A stretch of DNA of 64,000 nucleotides, taken from positions 11,192,600-11,256,599 of the forward strand of contig CM075760.1 in the NCBI GenBank assembly GCA_037974335.1, read 5' to 3'. Positions 54,481 to 64,000 of this stretch are shown here, piece after piece. The notes beneath the pieces are model-generated. The model was not told where the DNA came from, made no database searches, and was given only the letters and a program-made list of their open reading frames with translations. Source of the DNA: Prionace glauca. Its lineage: Eukaryota; Chordata; Chondrichthyes; Carcharhiniformes; Carcharhinidae. The first letter of the stretch is position 1; the number at the start of each line of letters is the position of its first letter. A program made the translations under genes and the position numbers.

Positions 54481-54529
54481 TGAAGTTCCTGGGAAAATCC
54501 CCTAGTCGCCGCACTCTGGTATCTGTTCA

Positions 54530-54735
54530 GGTACACTGATGGAGAATACAGCATGGTCAGTGCACCTAACCAGCACATCTTTTGGACTGTGGGAGGAAAT
54601 CAGAGCAGCCAGAAGAAGACCAGCAGTCACAGGAACAATGTGCAAAGTTCACAGATTCACCCAAGCTGGGAATCAAACCCAGGTCCCTGACACTGTGAAG
54701 CAGCAATGCTAACCAATGTGCCACTGGGCCACCCT
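54530..54735 (-). mobile_element. HE1-like SINE, reversed
   Basis: Ends with reversed head GGGAATCAAACCCAGGTCCCTGACACTGTGAAGCAGCAATGCTAACCAATGTGCCACTGGGCC. Forms an inverted pair with the copy at 54190. Confidence 0.88.
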
Positions 54736-54959
54736 AACAAGTCTTATGTTTTTTCTATTCTGTTGCTGTCAGAAGGCAATATCTTATAATTCCCATAGCA
54801 TTTTAACCATTCTTACTCTGTTTATAATTCTAAAAGTTAAAATCTTTTGTGTTCAAATTTACATTCTAACCTTTCTAACAACTCTATTAATGAATCATTT
54901 ATTCTTTAATTGTCTTACAATTTAAGCTGTCTATTTAACTAATCTGGCTGCTTTCCAAC

Positions 54960-56260
54960 TGTGGGGACTTCAGTCCACAAATAAGGTAGTCGAATGTATT
55001 GTTAAAAGCAGCAGATCTTTATATAAATAAATAACAAAGTTTTAAAAGACAGCAGTAAACAAAGAAAACAGGAGCACTGGAACCAGCCTGAACTTGCAGA
55101 TGACACCCTTCCCAAAGCCTCCACGTGCTCAGAACGGAGAGGGGTTGAGAAGAACACTCTATAACACTTCTCCCCTTAAATTTCAATCCCCCATCAGGAC
55201 AGAAATACAACAAAGTAATGTCTTTAACACACGGAAGTCTGTCAGGAGCTTTGTGATTCATTGTGACCTGTACAATATCACTGGTAAATCTTGTAATGGT
55301 GTTTCTGGAATGGGAGGTGAAGGGGTAATTTGAGAATCTGTACATGAATGTTCCTCTTCCACTCCCACAGCAGAGTCAACTGGCAAAGCTGGAACCATTT
55401 CCTGGTGAACATCCACAGCAGCATGACCCTCTGCCATGTTCTCAGTAATGATTGCTGACTCTGAAACTGTTCCTGACTCGGGGTCACACCACAAGTGAAT
55501 ATGGTCTTGGTGTCTGTGAATAACTCGTCCGTTTTACTGTTTCACCATCCAAGATACTGGACTACTTTGGTTTAAAATTATTCCCGGTAACCACCTTTGG
55601 TTACTCCTAAAGTTTCTGATGTAAACCCGATCGCCCGGTTTGAACTGCCTCTCTTTGGTGCGGTAGTCGTGACTCCCCTTCTACTTCTCTTGTCTCCGAC
55701 TCACTTTTGCTTTGAGATCTGGATGAAGCTGATCCAGATGAGAATTCAGCCCTCTAGCTAAAAATAATAGGAGAGAGTTCGGTTGTGGATTGTGGTGTGA
55801 TACGAAGCAAACAAAAATCTTGAGAGCTTGTTCTTAAAGTATCGCTTTCCATTCTTCTCAATCCCTCCTTCAGAGTGTGAACAGCACTTTCTGCTGGACC
55901 ATTTGTAGCCAGATGAAACGGTGCAGCACACACATGGCGTATACCATTCCTTTACATGAATTCCTGAAACATCTCACTTGTAAACAGAGTGTCGTTATCT
56001 GAAACAAGCGGATCTGCTAACCCAGGGCTTGTGAAAATTTGACAGAGCTTCTCTATTGTCACAGGAGATGTAATATTACTCATGATCTGTGCTTCCAACC
56101 ATTTTGAATGCACATTTACAACGACCAAACACATGATTCGTGAAAGGCACCCCCCCAAAGTCCACCTGTAGTCTGGATTACGGCCTTTCAGGCCACTCCC
56201 AAGGATGAAGTGGTAATGTACCCAGTGTGTTGGAGGGAAATGAACGCAGAAGAACCATTC
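54960..56260 (-). mobile_element. Ty3/Gypsy-type LTR retrotransposon fossil (3' pol part and probable LTR)
   Basis: Read on the minus strand, the upstream portion (about 55950-56230) is recognisable as the integrase core of a Ty3/Gypsy polyprotein, followed by the C-terminal integrase region. A purine tract and a sequence of about 200 bp in the position of a 3' LTR lie near 54965-55165. The element is broken, with several disruptions and no gag, protease or RT seen. It is an old, partial copy. Confidence 0.75.
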
Positions 56261-57620
56261 AATGCTCAAGCATGATTCAATCGATAAACAGTTTATTGAG
56301 TTACGCCAGCAGGGAGAAGCTACAGGGACTGACCATGTGCAACTCCAACCAACAAAGAAAATCATCAATTCTTATGTAGTTACTGAGCCCATCCCAGCTG
56401 GACACAATCCAATCAGAATGGATATAGATTACATTAATTATATATCCAATGAAATTAGTATCTGGGCATTATGGGGTTTTGTGTCATCTCATGAACAGAT
56501 AGGTGCTCCCATCATGAAGTTTTCCAGACCCTCTTATCTACCATCCTTGGGCTTTCTTTGGTACACAGACTCCCTTAGTTTGAAAAGGGGTGGATTAAAA
56601 GTTCTCAAATGGACATCAGCACCCTTCCTTTGTTTTAATCTAATGACCACACAGTCTGGGAATCATTTCTATTTAATAATCTCACATTTTAAACTTTTTC
56701 TTTCAGTATCCAATCCTAAAATTTTCCTTTCCATTGTGTCAATTGCATCAGGAATAAATCTTTGGATCTGACAGGAAATTTAACCCAAGGTCAATCCAAC
56801 ACAGGATTGGTCAGAATCATTTTACATCTCCCAAATTTTAAATAACCAAGACAAATTAAAACCATCATTCTCATGTATGAATTGTATCTGGATTAAAATT
56901 CCTGCAGGTTTAGTAAAATACCCTGGAATCATGTCTCTGGTCAGTAAATATAACGTGAAAAAAAAGTTTTATTAATTACACTTTTAAAAAAAACTTTGAT
57001 TTAAATCACAGACAGAAAACCTCAAAGCTTGAAGCAATTCACAAATATCACACGTACACAAGCGGAGAAACTTAGCATGTTCTTTACAACAACAATAACC
57101 AGAAACATTAAGGATTTTTGTGGTTCCGTTTTTAAACTTCCAGAAATGCCTTTAATTAAAGACACAAGGTGAGGTTAATTCCCCAGAAAGATGAATCTTA
57201 ACAAATGTAGTCCAAAACAATGATAAAACACATCTACAAACATCCACACAAAACAAACAAAACACACAGGTTCTCACAGCTTGCAAATGTCAAACAATGA
57301 ATCCTCAGCATTCTCTCCTGCAGCTATAGCTTCTTAAAGTGACAGAGCACTACAAGCTGAAAAATCCTTGTGTACAATAAGATACAAGATCCTTCATTAT
57401 AACAACCTTTTTTAAGCCAACTTCCTGGGCCTGATTTTATAGGCAATATCTAGTCTTTATTGCTTTAAAATCCCAAACACATTACCACTTGCAAAATCTT
57501 TGTTGTTTATCTGGGGTTGAGGTGACGACATGATAAAATTTTCACAGTTATTCCAAATTCCTCCAGGCTTAAAACTTCCACATTTAACTTGTTCCTATAT
57601 AAATCCTCAATTATAAAATA
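56261..57620. other. AT-rich spacer, no gene recognised
   Basis: The longest open frame (56262-56771, beginning MLKHDSIDKQFIELRQQGEA) has no domain I recognise and lies next to the LTR-element fossil, so it may be part of repeat DNA. Confidence 0.5.
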
Positions 57621-57624
57621 AGTG

Positions 57625-57740
57625 CATAAAATCTCAGCAGTCGAGAAAACTCGAAATGTTGGCTCTAATCTCTCCACAGATGCGTCAGACTTGCTGAGAT
57701 TTTCCACTATTTTCTGTTTTTGTTTCAGATTCCAGCCTCT
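57625..57740 (-). mobile_element. SINE, second family
   Basis: CTCGAAATGTTGGCTCTAATCTCTCCACAGATGCGTCAGACTTGCTGAGATTTTCCACTATTTTCTGTTTTTGTTTCAGATTCCAGC. Confidence 0.8.
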
Positions 57741-57874
57741 TTTTGTGTTTGTTTACCTGAGATATCTCAATTCCTTCATTGTCCAGGACAATATATTCTC
57801 AATATCTTTAAAACATAAATTCAACATTTGATTTCAGGCATTAACATATTCTGTTAGTTTGTTCTTTATTGTCA

Positions 57875-58160
57875 ATGTCAGGCTGGAGTTGTTCCCCTTG
57901 GAGCAAAGGAGGTTGAGGGGAGATTTGATAGAGGTGGACAGGATTCTGACAGGTTTAGATAAGATGGACAAAGAAAAGTTGTTTCCATTTGCTGATGGGA
58001 CAAGGATGAGGGGGACACAGATTTAAGGTTTTGGATCAGACATGTAAAAGGGGATGTGACGAAGAATATTTTGATACAGTGAATGGTATTGACCTGGAAC
58101 TCACTGCCTATGAGAGTAGAAGAAGTGGAAGAAATTCAAATTCCTGAGCCTGGGGGAAAG
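57875..58160 (+). mobile_element. Diverged CR1-like LINE 3' part
   Basis: Reads LEQRRLRGDLIEVDRILTGLDKMDKEKL-like and MVLTWNSLPMRVEEVEE, with frame breaks. CR1 3' domain pattern (TRMRGTQI, WN.LP). Confidence 0.65.
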
Positions 58161-58479
58161 GCTTGGTCTCAATCCCAGAGTCCTGCTTGTGTTTTTAGAC
58201 AGGGCGCTGGGATTTGTGGGTGTGGAAGGAGAGGATTGTTCTGGTTAACTGGGGAGAGGGAGATTTGTTCTTTCTAGCTGAGATATAATGCAGCCTCTGT
58301 GACTAGGCCTCACTTCAAGGACTAATTCTCAGGAGCCCTTTTGCATTCCCCAACAGGGTTTAAGCGGCTGGATTCAATGGTTCAATAAAATGTGCAGCAG
58401 CCACTTCAGGATGGGAGTGTAGATTTTCGTGCTCTCCCTCTCTCATTTCTCTTTTGATTGTGAGGTTTTATTTTGTACG

Positions 58480-58765
58480 GTTGAAAGGGATTTGGAGGGG
58501 GATTGAAGAGGGTTTGGGCAGTGGGGGGTACGGGGCTGAGAGGGATTTTGGAGGGGAATTGAAGAGGGTTTGGACAGTGAGGAGGGTTTGGGCAGTGAGG
58601 GGGGGTCTGGGGCTGAGAGGGATTTGGAGGGGAATTGTGGAGGGATTGGGTAGTGGAGGGGGTATGGAGCTGAGAGGGATTTTGGAGGGGAATTGAAGAG
58701 GGTTTGGGCAATGAGGAGTGTTTGGGCAGTGATAGGGGTACAGGGCTGAGGGGGATTTGACAAAA
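58480..58765. repeat. G-rich minisatellite of about 70 bp units
   Basis: GGGGCTGAGAGGGATTTTGGAGGGGAATTGAAGAGGGTTTGGGCAGTG recurs about four times with shortened variants. The open frames within it (Pro/Ser-rich on the minus strand) are compositional. Confidence 0.9.
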
Positions 58766-59724
58766 ATTTATCTGTCTCAAGATTTAAAGGTAGCAACTAA
58801 TTTAGCATCAATTGCCTTCAGTAGGACAGAGTTCCAAACCTCTACCATCCTGAGTAGAGGTGCTTCTTAACCAGGATTTGTGAATCTCAGGGCTTTTCCA
58901 GTCATAGTAAGACCTGAAATTTTCTCTCTGACAGAATGAACAAACCTGTAACATTCCACATTCAGATTCTGCTGACATTCAGGTCCTGCTGTGTTGAGTG
59001 ACTCAGTCAGATCACGATGTGATGTTTGATTTGTGTTTCCCGTCTGTCAATTCTCCACTTCCAGCACTCTGTAAATTTACAGAAACCATCACTGTCAGTC
59101 CAGGATAGAAATTCACAACATTCTCTCCTCCATTATCACCAACTGTGATTTAATGAGTTCTTGGATGTTTTATCACATCTTTTGTATTGCCCCCATCCTC
59201 AACCACTAATCAGTCAACACACCAGTCCCATACTGCTTTCCTAGGCCAACTGAAAAGCAAAAAAGACTCATCACTTTACCGGATAATGACTGACGGTCAA
59301 CCAAACAACCTTCATCTGTTGTCAATATTTAATAGCCAGTGAAAAGAAATATTCAAAGAGCAATTACAAAAAAAGTATATATTTCAATGTCCAGACAATT
59401 TTCCAGAAATTCAGGTTTGAATCCCACAATCGAAAGATGTGTAAGTTAGGTGGATTACCCATGTGAAATGCACATGGTTACAGGGATAGGGCTGGGAAGT
59501 GGGTCAAGGAAGCTGCTTTGTTGGAGAGTCAGTGCATACTTGATGGAGAAAATTCTGCATTGTAGGCATTCTATGATCCTATCTCCATGGCAATGTCACA
59601 TACATTGGTGGGGTTCCAAACAGAATTATGAATTAACTATCTTTGAACTTACAATGTGCCTTCACTCTTGTGATCCTTGTGAAATCTGAAGACAAGAAAT
59701 GTGCTTTTCCAGGCTCAAAGATCA
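58766..59724. other. Spacer and 3' flank of the third ZNF gene, with an HE1-like tail at 59410-59585
   Basis: The HE1-like 3' part runs GTTTGAATCCCACAATCGAAAGATGTG...GGTGGATTACCCATGTGAAATGC...GAAAATTCTGCATTGTAGGCATTCTATGATCC. At 59000-59110, TCACGATGTGATGTTTGATTTGTGTTTCCCGTCTGTCAATTC resembles the ZNF 5' exon in reverse, so another zinc-finger gene copy may once have stood here. Confidence 0.5.
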
Positions 59725-60888
59725 TCAGCCCACTGTAGTCAAAACCGGGAGTCCGGCCAGTCCAGCATCAGGAAACCTTCTGACTCTCCCCATTGACCAA
59801 CTGGGAGAATGAACAAAATGCAGTCCTGGACATAAGTGAGAGCAGAAACAATAACAGGAGAATCCAAACCCTGGAATCACTTGTGAACTCGCTGGTGTCT
59901 CAGCAGATGGAATGAGTGAACAATTCCATTCCCACGTTGAGAGCAGATGAATCACCCCCCACTCTGTATGAACTCGCCAGTGTTTCCGCAGGGAGGATGA
60001 ATCACTGAATCTTTTCCCACACTGAGAGCAGGTGAACGGTTTCTCTCCAGTGTGGATTCGCTGGTGTGTCTGCAGGTTGAAATGCCGGGAGAAGGCCTTC
60101 CCACAGTGAGAGCAGCTGAACCGTCTCTCCCCAGTGTGGATTTGCTGGTGTATCTGCAAGTTGGATAACTGAGTGAATCCCTTCCCACATTGAAAGCAGG
60201 TGAATGGTCTCTCCCCAGTGTGAACGCGCTGGTGTATCTGCAGAGCGGATGAATCACTGAATCCCTTCCCACACTGAGAGCAGGTGAATGGCCTCTCCCC
60301 AGTGTGAACCCGCTGATGTCTCAGTAGGTGGGCTGATATGGTGAATCCCTTCCCACACACGGGGCAAGTGAATGGACTCTCCCCAGTGTGAACTCTCTGG
60401 TGTGTCAGCAGGTGGGATGAGAGAGGGAATCCCTTCCCACACTCGGAGCAGATAAATGGCTTCTGCCCAGTATGAACTTGCTGGTGTCTCTGCAGGGTTG
60501 ATGGATCAGTGAATGCCTTCCCACACACAGAGCAGGTGAACGGCCTCTCCCTGCTGTGAACTTGCCGGTGTCTCCACAGGTGGGATGAATCACGGAATTG
60601 CTTCCCACACTGAGAGCAGGTGAATGGTTTCTCCCCGGTGTGAACTCGCTGGTGTCTCCGCAGGGAGGATGAATCACTAAATCCCTTTCCACACTGAGAG
60701 TAGGTGAATGGTCTCTTTCCAGTGTGAACTCGCTTGTGGGACTGTAGGAAGGATAGCCGAGTGAATCCCTTCCCACACTCAGTGCAGGTGAACGGCTTCT
60801 CCCCAGTGTGAATGCGCTGATGGATTTCCAGTTGTGACGAAAACCTGAATTCCTTCCCACAGTCCCCACATTTCCATAGTTTCTCCAT
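59725..60888 (-). CDS. C2H2 zinc-finger protein, eleven fingers plus a frameshifted twelfth
   Basis: Starts MEKLWKCGDCGKEFRFSSQL, at the same place as the paralogue at 52058. Eleven 28-residue C2H2 modules follow; module 3 has Tyr in place of the first Cys (PFTYSQCGK). After module 11 (SSLRKHWRVHTEW) the frame leaves the finger pattern at a run of G near 59955. In the next frame a twelfth finger is readable (FICSQRGNGIVHSFHLL, then RHQRVHK and a stop at 59878-59880), ending exactly as the paralogue does. The 387-residue open frame therefore has about 75 non-homologous residues at its end. Either a real single-base frameshift or a sequence error in the G run explains this. Probably a nuclear DNA-binding protein; no KRAB or other effector domain visible. 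Confidence 0.87.
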   Translation of the reverse strand: MEKLWKCGDCGKEFRFSSQLEIHQRIHTGEKPFTCTECGKGFTRLSFLQSHKRVHTGKRPFTYSQCGKGFSDSSSLRRHQRVHTGEKPFTCSQCGKQFRDSSHLWRHRQVHSRERPFTCSVCGKAFTDPSTLQRHQQVHTGQKPFICSECGKGFPLSSHLLTHQRVHTGESPFTCPVCGKGFTISAHLLRHQRVHTGERPFTCSQCGKGFSDSSALQIHQRVHTGERPFTCFQCGKGFTQLSNLQIHQQIHTGERRFSCSHCGKAFSRHFNLQTHQRIHTGEKPFTCSQCGKRFSDSSSLRKHWRVHTEWGVIHLLSTWEWNCSLIPSAETPASSQVIPGFGFSCYCFCSHLCPGLHFVHSPSWSMGRVRRFPDAGLAGLPVLTTVG

Positions 60889-61233
60889 GGTACTGGTGTC
60901 CTTGTGTCTCTCCAGGTTAGACGATCAGTTGAAGTCTCATCCACACACAGAACACATGTACAGTTGATCATTTTTGTGAACGGTGTGATATTTTTTCAGG
61001 CTGTGTAACTGGTTAAAGTTCTTTCCACAGTCACTCAGGTGTGTGCATGTTTCAGTGTAAAGCTCTTTCCACAGTCAGTTTACTGGAACACTCTCACCCA
61101 GGTGTGTGTGTGTCTCGGTGCTTTTCCAGTCACACTGATGTTTGAAATCTTCTGAATCCAACAGATCGTGACTCTATCAGGTCGAGCTGTGATGCTAAAG
61201 ATTTCTGTCTGTGATTCCTCCTCTTCTGATATC
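60889..61233 (-). other. 5' part of exon 2 of the third ZNF gene
   Basis: The acceptor TTTTTACAG precedes GATATCAGAAGAGGAGGAATC at 61233 (minus strand). Between it and the ATG lie decayed finger motifs (TGTGTTCTGTGTGTGGATGAG, GACTGTGGAAAGAACTTTAACC) like those before the + strand paralogue. Exon 1 lies outside or beyond the repeats at 61.5 kb and was not found. Confidence 0.7.
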
Positions 61234-61480
61234 CTGTAAAAACAATTTACAAAAAACATCACAGTCAGAACAGACAATTCTAGCTTCTATAGAAACATCC
61301 TTTCCTCTGTCATTAATGAAAATCTGTAAATCTGCATCCCACAAATTCCCCCTCCATTCTCACGCTGCCGTATCTAACATTCAGCCACCCAAAACTCCTG
61401 ATGGTGCTGATTCAGGATGAATGACATGCTCACTGCTTACTGTCCTGGACATCTTGGTCATAACAAATAGAGTTCTCCTA
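61234..61480 (-). other. ZNF intron homologous to 51345-51564
   Basis: In reverse, TGAGAATGGAGGGGGAATTTGTGGGATGCAGATTTACAG... and TTTCTATAGAAGCTAGAATTGTCTGTTCTGA match the + strand intron upstream of 51565 almost word for word. The two genes are therefore genomic duplicates in inverted orientation. Confidence 0.85.
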
Positions 61481-61549
61481 TCTAGAGAGACTAATTATCT
61501 GGTTCTTCGGAGTTTAGAAGAGTGAGGATGACCTTATTCAAACATACAA

Positions 61550-61683
61550 TTTGATTTGATTTATTATTGTCACATGTATTAATATACAGCGAAAAGTATT
61601 TTTCTTGCATGCTATACAGATAAAGTATACCGAAGGAAAGGAGAATGCAGAATATAGTGTTACAGTAAAAGCTGGAGTGTGGA
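61550..61683 (+). repeat. Dispersed repeat, left part (host of a nested LINE)
   Basis: TTTGATTTATTATTGTCACATGTATTAATATACAGCGAAAAG...GTGTTACAGTAAAAGCTGGAGTGTGGA is the same family as 9946-10248. It is interrupted at about 61683 by the CR1 copy and resumes at 62811. Confidence 0.8.
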
Positions 61684-62810
61684 GAACATAGAACATAGAA
61701 CATTACAGCGCAGAACAGGCCCTTCGGCCCACGATGTTGCACTGACCAGTTACAAAACAATGATCCACTAGCCTAAACCAATCCCTTTTCGTCCATAAAC
61801 CTATCCACAGATCTCTTAAACGCCCCCAAACTAGGCGCATTTACAACTGCAGCTGGCAGGGCATTCCAGTCCCTCACCACCCTCTGGGTAAAGAACCTAC
61901 CCCTGACATCAGTCCTATAACTACCCCCCCTTAATTTAAAGTCGTGCCCCCTCGTGCTAGCTTTCTCCATCCTAGGAAAAAGGCTATCACTATCTACCCT
62001 GTCTAAACCTCTAATCATCTTATATGTTTCAATAAGGTCCCCTCTTAGCCACCTTCTTTCCAGCGAAAACAACCCCAAATCTCTCAGTCTCTCCTCATAG
62101 GATCTCTCCTCCATACCAGGCAACATCCTGGTAAACCTCTTCTGCACCCTCTCCAAAGCCTCTACATCCTTCCTGTAATGTGGGGACCAGAACTGCACAC
62201 AAAACTCCAAGTGCGGCCGCACAGAGTTGTGTACAGTTGCATCATGACGCTGCGACTCCTAAATTCAATCCCCCTACCAATAAACGCCAAGACACTGTAT
62301 GCCTTCTTAACAACCTTATCTACTTGATTCCCAACTTTCAGGGATCTATGTACATATACACCTAGATCCCTCTGCTCCTCCACACTATTCAAAGTCCTCC
62401 CGTTAGCCCTATACTCAACACATCTGTTATTCCTACCGAAATGAATTACCTCACACTTCTCCACATTAAACTCCATCCGCCACCTCTCAGCCCAGCTCTG
62501 CAACCTTTCTAAGTCACCCTGCAAACTATGACACCCTTCCTCACAATCTACCAGACCTCCGACTTTGGTGTCATCAGCAAACTTACTAATCCACCCAACT
62601 ATACCCTCATCCAGATCATTAATAAAAATTACAAACAGCAGTGGCCCCAAAACAGATCCCTGAGGCACACCACTCGTAACCGAACTCCATGACGAATATT
62701 TACCATCAACCACCACCCTCTATCTCCTATCTGCTAGCCAATTCCTGATCCAATTACCTAGATCACCCCCAATCCCATACATCTGCATTTATGGGAGCAA
62801 CTTAATCCAA
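61684..62810 (-). mobile_element. CR1-like LINE, 1.1 kb with RT motifs, nested
   Basis: The reversed tail GAACATAGAACATAGAACATTACAGCGCAGAACAGGCC is at 61684. On the minus strand the RT core reads GVPQGSVLGPLLFVIFINDL, then FADDTKVGG (the catalytic box, Phe-Ala-Asp-Asp), W.MEFNVEKCEVIHFGRNN, KKAYSVLAFIGRGIEFRS, RGRFFTQRVVRDWNALP. One frame change occurs near 62165-62220, so the copy is dead. It is 5'-truncated at about 62810. Confidence 0.93.
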
Positions 62811-63105
62811 AAATCTGACATCAGCAGGGAAGAAGCTGTTGCTGAGTCGGTTGGGACATGACCTCAGACTTTTGTATCTTTTTCCTGATGGACGAAGGTG
62901 GAAGAGAGAATGTCCGGAGTGCGCGGGGTCCTTAATTATGATGGCTACTTTGCCAAGGCAGTGGGAAGTGTAGACAGAATCAATGGATGGGAGGCTGGTT
63001 TGGGCTACATTCACGACATTTTGTAGTTCCTTGCGGTCTTGAGCAGAGCAGGAGCCATACCAAGCTGTGATACAACCAGAAAGAATGCTTCCTATGGTTC
63101 TATCT
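62811..63105 (+). repeat. Dispersed repeat, right part
   Basis: AACTTAATCCAAAAATCTGACATCAGCAGGGAAGAAGCTG...TTTTTCCTGATGGACGAAGGTGG...ACATTTTGTAGTTCCTTGCGGTC...CCAGAAAGAATGCTTCC continues the element begun at 61550. Confidence 0.8.
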
Positions 63106-63240
63106 GTAAATCTGTATGAGATCCTGAGGGAGTTTGATAGGGTAGATGGTGAGATATTTCCATGAGTGGAAGAGTCTCGAACAAGCTACAAGTTAAAGGC
63201 CAGTCATTTAAAACTGAGGTGCAGAGAAATGTCTTCTCAC
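63106..63240 (+). mobile_element. Short CR1-like LINE fragment
   Basis: AGATCCTGAGGGAGTTTGATAGGGTAGATGGTGAGATATTTCC...TTAAAACTGAGGTGCAGAGAAATGTCTTCTCACAGA encodes the FKTEVQRNVFSQ-like part of the CR1 3' domain. Confidence 0.75.
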
Positions 63241-64000
63241 AGAACATTTTCATAAATGACCTGGATGAGGAAGTGGAGGGATGGGTTAGCAAGTTCGCTG
63301 ATGACACGAAGGTCGGCGGTGTTGTGGATGGTCTGGAAGGATGTCAAAAGTTGCAGCAGGACATAGATAGGATGCAGGAATGGGCGGAGAAGTGGCAGAT
63401 GGACTTCAACGCGGATAAATGTGTAGTAGTCCATTTCGGCAGAACCAACGGGATGAACGAGTACACTATTAAGGGCAGGGGTCTTAGTAGCGTTGAAGAG
63501 CAGAAGGATCTCGGGGTCCGGGTTCACAGGACTCTTAAATCGGCCTCGCAGGTGGAGGAGGTGGTCAAGAAGGCGTATGGTGTACTGGCCTTCATTAATC
63601 GAGGGATTGAGTTTAGGAGTCGGGAGGTAATGCTGCAACTTTACAGGACCCTCGTCAGGCCTCATTTGGAGTACTGTGCGCAGTTCTGGTCGCCTCACTA
63701 TAGGAAAGACGTGGAAGCTATTGAAAGGGTGCAGAGGAGATTTACAAGGATGTTGCCTGGACTGGAAGGCATGCCTTATGAAGATAGGTTGAGGGAGCTG
63801 GGACTCTTTTCCCTGGAGAGGCGAAGATTGAGAGGCGACCTGATAGAAGTTTATAAAATGTTGAGAGGAATAGATAGGGTGGACTCTCAGAGGCTATTTC
63901 CCCGGGTTGAAATGGTCGCTACGAGAGGACACAGATTTAAGGTGCGGGGAGGGAAGTACAGAGGTGATGTTAGGGGTAAGTTTTTCACTCAGAGGGTGGT
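63241..64000 (+). mobile_element. CR1-like LINE, open reading frame running out of the window
   Basis: From the INDLDEEVEGWVSKFADDTK motif (catalytic FADD box) onward the + frame stays open for about 250 codons. It covers [103 protein letters not shown] and RGDVRGKFFTQRV at the window edge. The copy is 5'-truncated at about 63241 and its 3' end is not in the window. Lack of stops suggests a young insertion. Confidence 0.93.

Noticed and set aside
56262-56771. 169-codon open frame
   Set aside because: No domain recognised, AT-rich, next to repeat DNA; not enough support to call a gene.

Overview
This is nuclear DNA of a cartilaginous fish, most likely a shark. The centre of the window holds one complete immunoglobulin heavy-chain cluster of the elasmobranch type, in which every locus carries its own V, D, D, J and constant exons. 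The DNA around it is full of CR1-like LINEs with 8-bp TTCTTATG-type tails, tRNA-derived SINEs resembling the shark HE1 family, a second SINE family and long CA/GA/CT satellites. Genes are split by introns with GT/AG borders. No bacterial features were seen.

Layout. 1-7.9 kb: a GA-rich minisatellite with higher-order structure and two inverted, almost identical CR1 copies; the strand of the minisatellite flips between them. 8-10.7 kb: a duplicated VH upstream region and a dead VH segment broken up by inserted repeats. 10.7-18.5 kb: repeats and AT-rich spacer, then the intact copy of the VH upstream region.

18.77-38.80 kb: the Ig mu cluster in germline (unjoined) form, on the + strand. It has leader and V exons with a 23-bp-spacer RSS, D1 (12/22), D2 (12/12), JH (23), a 10.6-kb J-C intron, C1, C2, C3, C4 with the secretory tail, and two membrane exons. 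Spacers obey the 12/23 rule so that V-D1-D2-J joining is possible and D1 cannot join JH directly. RAG joining would give a V(D)(D)J exon spliced to C1; use of a donor inside C4 would switch from secreted to membrane mu chain. The J-C intron ends with a 2-kb C/T-rich minisatellite followed abruptly by a 0.8-kb G-rich, AGCT-rich repeat about 1 kb upstream of C1. That is where a tetrapod S-mu region sits, and it is the most interesting signal in the window.

39-64 kb: three C2H2 zinc-finger genes (45.5-47.8 kb minus, 50.3-52.9 kb plus, 59.9-61.2 kb minus) that share a related 5' exon. Two of them look like inverted segmental duplicates with a shared upstream intron. There are CpG-rich promoter regions at 41.2-41.8 and 49.9-50.3 kb, a large foldback element at 50.6-51.3 kb, a broken Ty3/Gypsy fossil at about 55-56.3 kb, and nested LINE and SINE insertions. 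The window ends inside a CR1 copy whose reading frame is still open.

All coordinates, splice sites and motif calls were read by eye. Family names rest on recognised motifs, not on searches.
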